From contig NZ_CP073063.1 in NCBI RefSeq assembly GCF_022654015.1, positions 2,356,001 through 2,420,000 on the forward strand: a stretch of DNA of 64,000 nt, given 5' to 3'. The notes beneath the pieces were generated by a model. That model was given only the letters and a program-made list of their open reading frames with translations. It did no database searches and had not been told where the DNA came from. Positions 1 to 7,890 of this stretch are shown in pieces (within the stretch, counting starts at the first letter, position 1; each line of letters starts with the position of its first letter). The DNA comes from Brevundimonas diminuta. Its GTDB lineage: Bacteria > Pseudomonadota > Alphaproteobacteria > Caulobacterales > Caulobacteraceae. Position numbers and translations under genes: made by a program.

Positions 1-1
1 G

Positions 2-2050
2 CTTGGCCGTGGCTCCACCGCCTTCGACCTGAATACGATTCCGTCGATCAGCCTCGGCTCGGTCGAAGTCCTGCGTGACGGCGCTTCGGCGCAGTACGGC
101 GCCGACGCCATCGCCGGCGTCATCAATCTGCGTCTGCGCCAGGCGTCGAGCGGCGGCGGCATCACCGCCAACTACGGCATCTACGATACCGACTTCACGA
201 CCGCGCGCGGCGAGCACAGCCGCCGCGACGGCGAACAGACCTCGCTCGCCGGCTGGATCGGCCTGCCCCTGCTCGGCGACGGCTTTTTGACCCTTTCGGG
301 CGAAGTCCAGAAACGCCAGCCCACCAATCGCTCCGACTACGCCGCGACCACCGCCGTCAACGGAGGCAGCGCGACCACCGTCATCGGTCGCTTCGGCGAC
401 CCCTATACCGAAGCCTACACCGGCTATTTCAACGCCGGCAAACCGCTCGACGGCGAATGGGAAGCCTACGCTTTTGGCGGCTATCAAAAGCGCAAGTCCG
501 AGGCTGCGGCGACCGCCCGCGCCTTCAACAACTCCAACAACGTCACCGCCATCTATCCCAATGGCTTCCTGCCGATCATCGCCGCCGACATCGACGACTA
601 CAATATATACGGCGGCCTGAAGGGCCCCGCAGCCGGCTTCGACTGGGACATCTCGGTCGGCTATGGGCGTAATGAGCTGGACTATCGCGTCCTGAACTCA
701 CTGAACGCCTCCTACGGCGCCGCGTCTCAGACCCAGTTCGACGCCGGCGGCCTCAGCTACGGTCAACTGACCATCGGCGTGGATGCGGTCAAACAGATCG
801 AAGCGAACCTGTATGAACCGCTCAACGTCGCCATCGGCGTCGAATACCGACGCGAGGACTTCAACGTCACCGCAGGCGAACCGACATCCTACAACAAGGG
901 CCCCGTCACGGCCGGCGGCGCCGGATCGCAGGGCTTCCCCGGCTTTGCGCCATCCAATGCGGTCGATGTCGATCGCAACAACATCAGCGCCTACATCGAT
1001 CTGGAGGGCAAGTTCTCCGAGCAGTTCAGCGTCGGCCTGGCCGGGCGCTATGAGGACTATTCCGATTTCGGCGATCAGTTCACGGGCAAGATTTCGGGCC
1101 GCTACGACTTCACCGAGGCCTTCGCCCTGCGTGGCGCCATTTCGACGGGCTTCAAATCACCAGCCCTTCAGCAACAGTACTTCAGCTACATCGCCACCAA
1201 CCTTGTCGCCACAGCGGGCGGCGTGGTGCTCCAGCAGAACGGCTCGTACCGGGTCGATGATCCCATCGCGATCGCCCTGGGCTCAAAGCCGCTGGAGCCC
1301 GAGACCTCGACCAACTACTCGCTCGGCGCGGTCTTCCGACATGAAGGCTTTGAACTGACGGTGGACACCTACCGCATCGATGTCGCTGACCGGATCATCT
1401 ATTCCGAGACGCTCGGCGTGTCGCGGCCCAGCCAGACGGCGCAATCCACGGCTGCCATTCAGGCGCTGCTCGCTCCGTTCGGCGTCACCGGCGCGCGGTT
1501 TTTCCTGAACGGTGTCGACACCTCGACCAGCGGTGTTGATGTCGTGGCGCGCTATCGGACACAACAGGATTTCGGGCGGTTCGATTTCACACTGGCGGGC
1601 AACTTCAACTCTACCGAAGTGACCAAGACGCCTGCCGTTCCCAGCAACCTGGCCATTGCCCCGTCCGACGCCTTCCTGTTCGACCGCTCTTCCAAACTCT
1701 CGTTTGAGCAGGGCACGCCGGAACAGAAGATCGTCGCCAGCGTGGACTGGTCGCTGGGCGACTTCGGGGCGACCTTGAAAGGCACCAGCTACGACAGCGT
1801 TCTGGTCGCCAACAACAACGCCACCCTGGACTACGAAACGGGCGACGCGCTGCTGGTGGATCTGGAGGGCCGCTACACCCTGCCATTCGGCGTCTCGCTC
1901 GCTGTCGGCGTGAACAACCTGACCGACGAATATCCAACCGCCACGCCGACCAACATCAACGGCGCGACCGGTTCGGTGGGCTATCCAAGCTACTCACCCT
2001 ACGGCTTCAACGGCCGCTTCTTCTACGGCCGTCTGAGCTACAACTTCTAA
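2..2050 (+). CDS. TonB-dependent receptor, 5' end outside window
   Basis: The reading frame is open from base 2, so the gene starts upstream of the window; about 682 C-terminal residues are visible. They begin inside the plug domain (GRGSTAFDLNTIP, then VEVLRDGASAQYGADAIAGVINLRLR, the usual plug end) and continue through a 22-strand-type outer-membrane barrel that ends in the aromatic SYNF. The protein would import a substrate across the outer membrane using TonB energy. It is a clear paralogue of the receptor at 2391-4814: both carry PSNAVDVDR, RYDFT, FFLNGV and SPxGFNGR at matching places. The substrate cannot be read from the sequence. Confidence 0.93.
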   Translation, partial: LGRGSTAFDLNTIPSISLGSVEVLRDGASAQYGADAIAGVINLRLRQASSGGGITANYGIYDTDFTTARGEHSRRDGEQTSLAGWIGLPLLGDGFLTLSGEVQKRQPTNRSDYAATTAVNGGSATTVIGRFGDPYTEAYTGYFNAGKPLDGEWEAYAFGGYQKRKSEAAATARAFNNSNNVTAIYPNGFLPIIAADIDDYNIYGGLKGPAAGFDWDISVGYGRNELDYRVLNSLNASYGAASQTQFDAGGLSYGQLTIGVDAVKQIEANLYEPLNVAIGVEYRREDFNVTAGEPTSYNKGPVTAGGAGSQGFPGFAPSNAVDVDRNNISAYIDLEGKFSEQFSVGLAGRYEDYSDFGDQFTGKISGRYDFTEAFALRGAISTGFKSPALQQQYFSYIATNLVATAGGVVLQQNGSYRVDDPIAIALGSKPLEPETSTNYSLGAVFRHEGFELTVDTYRIDVADRIIYSETLGVSRPSQTAQSTAAIQALLAPFGVTGARFFLNGVDTSTSGVDVVARYRTQQDFGRFDFTLAGNFNSTEVTKTPAVPSNLAIAPSDAFLFDRSSKLSFEQGTPEQKIVASVDWSLGDFGATLKGTSYDSVLVANNNATLDYETGDALLVDLEGRYTLPFGVSLAVGVNNLTDEYPTATPTNINGATGSVGYPSYSPYGFNGRFFYGRLSYNF

Positions 2051-2073
2051 GCCAAGCGATATCACAGCCGAAC

Positions 2074-2101
2074 GGGGCGCTCCTTGGAGCGCCCCATTTT
2101 T
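2074..2101 (+). terminator. Rho-independent terminator of the first receptor gene
   Basis: A perfect 10-bp stem (GGGGCGCTCC / GGAGCGCCCC) with a 2-nt centre is followed by ATTTTT, 23 bp after the stop codon. The stem is almost the same as the terminator after the next gene. Confidence 0.88.
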
Positions 2102-2230
2102 GCTTGGCGATAGATTTCCTACTGACTACTGCCAAGAAACATGGCCGCCTGCGTCGATTGACCCGCCGCACCTTCGCCCTGATATGGCCATGACCGCCGG
2201 GACCTCCCCGACCTTGCGGTTGGAGAGGCC

Positions 2231-2290
2231 ATGAAGATCACCACGCATATTACGGCGACGCCGCCCGCCATCGCGCGATGTTGCGGCTGA
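2231..2290 (+). CDS. candidate 19-residue leader peptide ending Cys-Cys-Gly
   Basis: This short ORF begins at an ATG preceded by GGAGAGG and encodes a peptide ending ARCCG-stop, with two adjacent Cys codons just before the end. It lies 100 bp upstream of the second receptor and on the same strand. Its stop codon falls in the loop of the first of two short hairpins. The arrangement looks like an amino-acid-responsive leader peptide. That reading is inference; chance occurrence of such a short ORF cannot be excluded. Confidence 0.4.
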   Translation: MKITTHITATPPAIARCCG

Positions 2291-2316
2291 GACCGCAAGA
2301 CATCTGAACTTCAGAT
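2281..2316 (+). promoter_or_regulatory. paired hairpins in the leader of the second receptor gene
   Basis: A 6-bp stem TTGCGG / CCGCAA (2281-2298) overlaps the Cys-Cys codons of the leader ORF. It is followed at once by ATCTGA / TCAGAT (2302-2316). They sit 75-110 nt before the ATG at 2391. Neither has a U-run, so any control would act on translation or through Rho, if they act at all. Confidence 0.35.
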
Positions 2317-2390
2317 CGACTTCAAAACCCGTCGCGGTCAGCGGCGGCGATGCGCGCTCGCGCCAAAATAAGACTTTAGGAAATCTCTCA

Positions 2391-4814
2391 ATGCGCTCTC
2401 TTTCTCAACGGGCCGCCGCACCGGCCCTGCTCGCCACCGTCTCAACCTTCGCCCTGGTGAGCGCCGCCCCGGCCTTTGCTCAAAGCGCCGAACCCGTCGC
2501 CGGTGAGGCGGCGCAGGTGGACGACATCGTCGTGACCGGCACGCGGGTCCAGAACCGGTCGCGCCTCGACACCCTGGCGCCCGTCGATGTCGTGACGTCC
2601 GAGGCGTTGCAGACGCGCGGCACGACCGAGTTCGCCACCGCCCTGGCCCAGGCCGTGCCGTCGCTGACCTTCCAGCGGCCGTCGGCCAACGATGGCTCGG
2701 ACTCAATCCGCCCGATCACCCTGCGTGGCCTGTCGCCGGATCAGACGCTGGTGCTGGTCAACGGCACGCGTCGCCATGCCTCGGCCCTGGTCAACGTCAA
2801 CGGCGTGGTGGGGCGCGGGTCGGCCGCCGTTGATCTGAACACCATTCCGACCGGCGCTCTGGACCGGGTGGAGGTGCTGCGCGATGGCGCCTCGGCCCAG
2901 TACGGTTCGGACGCCATTGCCGGCGTGGTCAACCTGCGCCTGAAGGAGGCCTCCAGCGGCGGCGGCGCCAGCGTGACCTACGGCCAGTATTTCACCACGG
3001 TGAAGACCGCGCGCGGCGAACGTGACGAGACCGATGGCGGCACCGTCACGGCCTCGGCCTGGCAGGGCTTCTCTCTGGGCGACGACGGCTTTCTGACCCT
3101 GTCGGCGGAGTATCTGAACCGCGAGTCGACCAACCGTTCGGACTATGACCCCCGCGCGGCGGCGAACGGCGCGATCACCGCCCGCTTCGGCGACCCGGAC
3201 GTGGAGCAATGGACCGTTTTCGCCAACGCCGGCAAGGGTTTGGGCAATGGTTGGGAGGCCTATGGCTGGGCCGGTTATCAGGACCGCGACAGCGAAGGCG
3301 CCGCCTTCCCTCGCCTGTCCGACAACGTCAACAATGTCGCCTCGATCTATCCGAACGGCTTCCTGCCGAAGGTCGCCATCAATTCGGAGGACGCCTCGCT
3401 GGCCGGCGGCCTGCGCGGCGAATTGGCGGGCTGGAATACGGACATCAGCCTGACCTATGGCCGCAACGCCCTGGACTTCCGCACCGAGGATTCGCTGAAC
3501 TCCACCTACGGCGCGACTTCGCCGACCAGCTTCGATTCCGGCAGCCTGATCTATGACCAACTGGTGCTGGGCGCCGACTTCAGCCGTGAGTTCGAGGTCG
3601 GTCTGTCCGGCGGCCCGCTGAACTTCGCCTGGGGCCTGGAGCAGCGCTGGGAAAACTACAAGATCGAGGCCGGTCAGCCCGAGAGCTACAACCGCGGCCC
3701 CCTGGGCGCCAACACCGCCCTGACTGGCGGCGCCCAGGGATTCGTCGGCTTCCAGCCCTCGAACGCCGTCGATGTCGATCGCGACAACTTCGCCGCATAC
3801 GCCGACGTTGAAATCCCCCTGACCGACAAGCTGCGTGTCGAGGGCGCCGTGCGGTTCGAGGACTATTCCGACTTCGGAGACACCCAGACGGGCAAGCTGT
3901 CGGCTCGCTATGACTTCACCCCCAGCTTCGCCCTGCGCGGTTCGGTCTCGACCGCCTTCCGCGCGCCGTCTTTGCAGCAATCCTTCTTCACCTCCACCGC
4001 CTCGGTGATCCAGAACGGCGCCGTGGTCGAGACCGGCACCTTCCCGGCCACCAGCACCGTCGCAGCGGCCCTTGGCGCGCGGCCGCTGAAGGCCGAGACC
4101 TCCACCAACTATTCGGTCGGCGCTGTAGTGCGACTGGGCCGTTTCGATCTGACAGTGGACGCCTACAAGATCGACATCGACGATCAGATCGTTCTGTCCG
4201 AACTGATCAACCGGACGTTCTCGGGCCAGGTCGCCGGCCTGCTGGATCCGCAAGGCGTCCAGGCCGCGCGCTTCTTCCTGAACGGCGTCTCGACCTCGAC
4301 CGAAGGCGTGGACATCGTCGGACGTTATCGCCTGCCCACCGATACGCTCGGCGATTTCGACTTCACCGTCGCGGCCAACTTCAACGATGTGTCGGTCAAC
4401 CGCGTGCCGACCTCCTCCTCGGTGCTGAACCCGGTCCCGACCCTGTTCGCCCGCCAACGCATCCTGACCATAGAAGACGGCACGCCCGACACCAAGGTCA
4501 CGGCGTCGGCGGACTGGAGCCGGGACAAGTGGGGCGCCACGGTTCGCGCCACCTACTATGGCGACGTGCTGCAACCCGGATCCACGGCGGCGAACGACTA
4601 CAGCACCGGGGCCAAGACGGTCGTGGATCTGGAAGGCCGGTTCCAGTTGACCGAACGCGTCGGGGTGGCGATCGGCGTGGACAATGTGTTCGATGAATAT
4701 CCGGACTTCGTGCCGGCGTCGCTGAACTCCAACGGCGTTCTGGGCTTCCCCTACTATTCGCCCTTCGGTTTCAACGGCCGCTACGGCTATGCGCGTCTCA
4801 GCCTGAAATGGTGA
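2391..4814 (+). CDS. TonB-dependent receptor, paralogue of the preceding gene
   Basis: An 807-residue outer-membrane receptor. It has a signal peptide of about 30 residues ending APAFAQ, a TonB-box-like segment DDIVVTGTRV near residue 43, a plug domain (about 50-180, ending VEVLRDGASAQYGSDAIAGVVNLRL) and a C-terminal barrel ending in aromatic-rich ARLSLKW. The ATG is preceded by AGGAA. It follows the first receptor in tandem, and the two genes and their terminators look like an old duplication. A 340-bp leader with a possible regulatory peptide lies between them. Substrate unknown; a cysteine- or sulfur-linked substrate is only a guess from that leader. Confidence 0.95.
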   Translation: MRSLSQRAAAPALLATVSTFALVSAAPAFAQSAEPVAGEAAQVDDIVVTGTRVQNRSRLDTLAPVDVVTSEALQTRGTTEFATALAQAVPSLTFQRPSANDGSDSIRPITLRGLSPDQTLVLVNGTRRHASALVNVNGVVGRGSAAVDLNTIPTGALDRVEVLRDGASAQYGSDAIAGVVNLRLKEASSGGGASVTYGQYFTTVKTARGERDETDGGTVTASAWQGFSLGDDGFLTLSAEYLNRESTNRSDYDPRAAANGAITARFGDPDVEQWTVFANAGKGLGNGWEAYGWAGYQDRDSEGAAFPRLSDNVNNVASIYPNGFLPKVAINSEDASLAGGLRGELAGWNTDISLTYGRNALDFRTEDSLNSTYGATSPTSFDSGSLIYDQLVLGADFSREFEVGLSGGPLNFAWGLEQRWENYKIEAGQPESYNRGPLGANTALTGGAQGFVGFQPSNAVDVDRDNFAAYADVEIPLTDKLRVEGAVRFEDYSDFGDTQTGKLSARYDFTPSFALRGSVSTAFRAPSLQQSFFTSTASVIQNGAVVETGTFPATSTVAAALGARPLKAETSTNYSVGAVVRLGRFDLTVDAYKIDIDDQIVLSELINRTFSGQVAGLLDPQGVQAARFFLNGVSTSTEGVDIVGRYRLPTDTLGDFDFTVAANFNDVSVNRVPTSSSVLNPVPTLFARQRILTIEDGTPDTKVTASADWSRDKWGATVRATYYGDVLQPGSTAANDYSTGAKTVVDLEGRFQLTERVGVAIGVDNVFDEYPDFVPASLNSNGVLGFPYYSPFGFNGRYGYARLSLKW

Positions 4815-4840
4815 GGTCGGGCTGAACGCCAGCCGGGCAA

Positions 4841-4864
4841 GGGCGCTCCTCGGAGCGCCCTTTT
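4841..4864 (+). terminator. Rho-independent terminator of the second receptor gene
   Basis: A perfect 9-bp stem (GGGCGCTCC / GGAGCGCCC) with a 2-nt centre is followed by TTTTCCTT, 27 bp after the stop. It matches the terminator at 2074-2101 apart from the outer base pair and one loop base. Confidence 0.88.
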
Positions 4865-4974
4865 CCTTGTTTGCATTACGAAACCTTCAGCTTGACCGTT
4901 CCGCTTCGCCCCAGTTGCGACACATATCGCCGTTCAATCTGCGCGCTGCCAGAGGGGGCTTTGGAGGGGACCAG

Positions 4975-5340
4975 ATGAAGACCAGATCAATCGCAGCCGG
5001 CGTCCTGGCGCTGTCGCTTTTCGCCGGCGCGGCCAACGCCATGACGGTTCAGGAGTTCCTGACAACCGCCAACGCCATTCCTCAGAATCCCACTGCCCTG
5101 CTGCGCTCGGACACCCGTCGCCTGATGGCCGAGTTCCGAACCGCCGTTCGCACCGTGCGCGCCGAACAGACCCAGGCCAAGGCGGCCGGCCGTCAGCCCG
5201 CGACCTGCATGCCGGACAAGGTCGGCTTTTCGCCCAACGCCATCCTGGGCCATCTCAACGCCGTCCCGCAAAGCCGTCGCAACATCAGCGTGACCCAGGC
5301 CGTCCGCGAATGGATGGCGCACGACTATCCGTGCGCCTGA
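4975..5340 (+). CDS. small periplasmic protein, Rap1a/Tai-like
   Basis: A 121-residue protein with a signal peptide ending AGAANA. The start at 4975 is supported by GGAGGGG seven bases upstream; an upstream in-frame ATG at 4867 lacks this and would bury the signal peptide. The mature part is mostly helical and has two cysteines (ATCMPDK and the C-terminal YPC). This matches the layout of the Rap1a/Tai family, known as periplasmic immunity proteins in type VI secretion and also common as stand-alone small proteins. No toxin or secretion gene is nearby, so an immunity role is not supported here. Confidence 0.65.
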   Translation: MKTRSIAAGVLALSLFAGAANAMTVQEFLTTANAIPQNPTALLRSDTRRLMAEFRTAVRTVRAEQTQAKAAGRQPATCMPDKVGFSPNAILGHLNAVPQSRRNISVTQAVREWMAHDYPCA

Positions 5341-5807
5341 TCGCCGATGATCTGACCCCATCGGGCATCGGCCGCTCATTTGCGATATTCGCAGGCGGCA
5401 GCCTGCTGTTGATCTGCGGGGTTGTCGGGCTTAGCCTATTGGCTCCGGGCGACGGCGTCGTTCCTGACGCACTGGATCGCCTTTCCCCGCTCGTCCTGGC
5501 GGCGATTGGGTTAGCCCTGATGGCTGTTGAGGCGGGCGTCTTCACGCTGCTTCCGGCCGAACTTTCTAGGCGGTTCTTCAAATCAGTCTGGCCCGGCCTG
5601 GCGCTCGGCGGCGGCGCCTATATCGTCGGCATCCATTGGGACAACGGCTGGCTGGGACTGGCGACATCCGCCTGGATCTGGATGATCGTGACGATGGCGT
5701 ATCTACTGGATCGGCCCCGATCCCTTTTTCGCGCCAGCGTTCAAGCCGTCGGGCTGAAGTGGGTCTTCTGGAGCTTTGCGCTGACCAGTCTTGTGTCGGC
5801 CTCCTGA
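5331..5807 (+). CDS. hypothetical multi-pass membrane protein
   Basis: About 158 residues with four or five hydrophobic segments (for example the runs around FAIFAGGSLLLICG, VLAAIGLALMAVEAG and WIWMIVTMAYLL). I recognise no family. The GTG at 5331 overlaps the end of the preceding gene by 10 bases, which suggests translational coupling; an in-frame ATG at 5310 is the alternative start. Linkage to the small periplasmic protein is the only functional hint. Confidence 0.6.
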   Translation: MRLIADDLTPSGIGRSFAIFAGGSLLLICGVVGLSLLAPGDGVVPDALDRLSPLVLAAIGLALMAVEAGVFTLLPAELSRRFFKSVWPGLALGGGAYIVGIHWDNGWLGLATSAWIWMIVTMAYLLDRPRSLFRASVQAVGLKWVFWSFALTSLVSAS

Positions 5808-5918
5808 TGCGAGCCCATTGAGGAATTCCGGTTCGTCCCCAAGGCGGCGCGATCTGTCCACGGTCCAGGCGGCGTCCGCGTCTGACGCAAGGGCGTGAGA
5901 GGGCTAAAGCGTTAATCG

Positions 5919-7409
5919 ATGAACGCCTTCGCCCCCATACCCTTCTCATCGTCTCCGCTGGACTCCGGCGGCGTCACTTCGATGCCGCACAATCTGGAGG
6001 CCGAACAGGCGCTGCTGGGCTCGCTGATGTTCGACAACGCCGTGTTCGAGCGGTTGAACGACCGGCTGCGTGGCTCGCACTTCTACGAACCGTTCCACCA
6101 GCGGCTGTTCGACGCGATCGAGGACCATATCCGCCAGGGCCTGCTGGCCGAGCCCACCATTCTGATGGAGCGGTTCAAGCAGGATCCGGCTTTCCAGGAG
6201 TTCGGCGGCCTGCGCTACCTCGCCGATCTGGTGGACCGCGCGCCGCCCGCCGCCAATGCGCCAGACTACGCCCGCGTCGTCTATGACCTGGCGCTGCGCC
6301 GCGATCTGATCCGCATCGGCGGCGACATGATCAAGGAGGCGCCCAATCCCGAGACGCCCGCCGACGAGCAGATCGAACAGGCCGAACAGACCCTGTATTC
6401 GCTGGCCGAGACGGGCAAGCCTTCTTCCGGTTTCGTCAGCTTCTCCAATGCCTTGTCCGGCGCCGTTCAGATGGCGGCCGAAGCGTATCAGCGCGAAGGC
6501 AAGTTGGCCGGTCTCGCCACCGGTTTGAACGATCTGGACCGCAAACTTGGGGGCCTGCACCCGTCCGACCTGCTGATCCTCGCCGGCCGTCCGTCGATGG
6601 GCAAGACGGCGCTGGCGACCAACATGGCCTTCAACGTGGCGCGCGCCTATCAGTGGGAGCCGACGCCGGAGGGCCGCAAGACGGTCAACGGCGGCGTCGT
6701 CGCCTTCTATTCGCTGGAAATGAGCGCCGAACAGCTGGCGATGCGTATCCTCGCCGATGCGTCTGGCGTCTCGTCGGACAAGCTGCGCAAGGGCGAGATC
6801 GACGCTACGGACTTCGGCAAGCTGCGCGACGCGGCGGTCGAGATCGGCGAAAGCCCCCTCTACATCGACGCCACCGGCGGCCTGTCCATCTCCAAGCTGG
6901 CGGCCCGCGCGCGCCGCCTGAAGCGCATGGAACATGGGCTGGACCTGATCATCGTCGACTATCTGCAGCTGGTCACGACCGGCAATAGCGGCGGCCAGAA
7001 GAACCGCGTGCAGGAAGTGTCCGAAATCACCGGCGGACTGAAGGCCCTGGCCAAGGAACTGTCGGTGCCGATCATCGCCCTGTCGCAGCTGTCGCGTCAG
7101 GTGGAACAGCGCGACGACAAACGCCCTCAACTATCGGACCTTCGGGAATCCGGCTCGATCGAGCAGGACGCCGACTGCGTGATGTTCGTCTATCGCGAGA
7201 GCTACTACCTGGGCCGCGCCGAGCCGCGCGAGGGGACCGAGGAACACCTGCAATGGCAGCAGGACATGGACCGCCTGCAAGGCCAGGCCGAGGTCGTCAT
7301 CGGCAAGCAGCGCCACGGCCCCATCGGCATCGTCAAACTGGCCTTCGACGCCGACACCGTCCGCTTCGGCAACCTGGCGCACGGCTATGAGGAAGTCAGC
7401 TACGAGTAG
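5919..7409 (+). CDS. dnaB: replicative DNA helicase DnaB
   Basis: The 496-residue hexameric helicase that unwinds DNA at the replication fork. The N-terminal DnaB domain begins PHNLEAEQALLGSLM. The RecA-like core carries Walker A GRPSMGKT (about residue 222), Walker B LIIVDYLQL and the helicase motifs ALSQLSRQVE and LRESGSIEQDAD. Length is normal for the family. It starts the housekeeping run dnaB - alr - radA - cvpA - purF; a broken peptide gene and a serine hydrolase have come to lie between dnaB and alr. Confidence 0.98.
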   Translation: MNAFAPIPFSSSPLDSGGVTSMPHNLEAEQALLGSLMFDNAVFERLNDRLRGSHFYEPFHQRLFDAIEDHIRQGLLAEPTILMERFKQDPAFQEFGGLRYLADLVDRAPPAANAPDYARVVYDLALRRDLIRIGGDMIKEAPNPETPADEQIEQAEQTLYSLAETGKPSSGFVSFSNALSGAVQMAAEAYQREGKLAGLATGLNDLDRKLGGLHPSDLLILAGRPSMGKTALATNMAFNVARAYQWEPTPEGRKTVNGGVVAFYSLEMSAEQLAMRILADASGVSSDKLRKGEIDATDFGKLRDAAVEIGESPLYIDATGGLSISKLAARARRLKRMEHGLDLIIVDYLQLVTTGNSGGQKNRVQEVSEITGGLKALAKELSVPIIALSQLSRQVEQRDDKRPQLSDLRESGSIEQDADCVMFVYRESYYLGRAEPREGTEEHLQWQQDMDRLQGQAEVVIGKQRHGPIGIVKLAFDADTVRFGNLAHGYEEVSYE

Positions 7410-7455
7410 CGCCTATCCGCCGCCCCGTCGATGCAGAGCGACAGACATTTCCTTG

Positions 7456-7689
7456 TCAGGAACCGTTACAGGCCGCGCGCATGTCGGCGATGCACTGTTG
7501 GCGTTCCGCTCCTGACGGATAGGTGGCCGTGCAATAGGCGATGCCGTCGCGAATGCATTGCTGAGCTGTCTGATAGTAGCTTGTCGGCTGACTTGTCTCG
7601 GCCCCGGCAGTCGATCAACCGATCAGGGCGGCTGCGGCGATCACCGAACCCGCAGCAAGACGCGCGGCCGCAGACAAAAACTTCCGCAT
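7456..7689 (-). pseudogene. small secreted Cys-rich peptide gene interrupted by one TGA
   Basis: Reading the minus strand from the ATG at 7689 gives a signal peptide (MRKFLSAAARLAAGSV, then IAAAALIG). Codon 25 is TGA (7617-7615). The frame then continues without another stop for 52 codons to a TGA at 7458-7456. The continuation opens with STAGAETSQ, a signal-peptidase-like AGA/E site, and holds four cysteines in two C-x5/6-C-type groups. One base change would restore a 77-residue exported peptide. It is either a recent nonsense mutation or a sequence error. The family is not recognised. Confidence 0.6.
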
Positions 7690-7890
7690 GGCTTCGTCTC
7701 CAAAACCCTCACCGGATTGGCTGGAGCCAGCCGACGATATGCTCATCGCTCGGCGAAACAATCTGAATGATAATTAACGCGCCCTTGAGGTTGAACGCCC
7801 GTGAGCGCGCGTTTGACGCCATGAGTCGGTGATCGACGCTTCGGCTCGTCGGGTTTAAAGATGGGGACCGACAGGCGGGAGGGCGCGGGC

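Noticed and set aside
2703..4574. A 623-codon open frame antisense to the second receptor
   Set aside because: It mirrors the real gene codon for codon, has no domain or export signal, and such long antisense frames are normal at this GC content.
7615..7617. Selenocysteine or programmed read-through at the TGA
   Set aside because: No selenocysteine-insertion hairpin was seen directly after the codon and the position is inside a signal peptide; a nonsense mutation is simpler.
7431..7766. A 111-codon plus-strand ORF after dnaB
   Set aside because: No ribosome site, Arg/Ser-rich composition, and it overlaps the better-supported minus-strand peptide relic.
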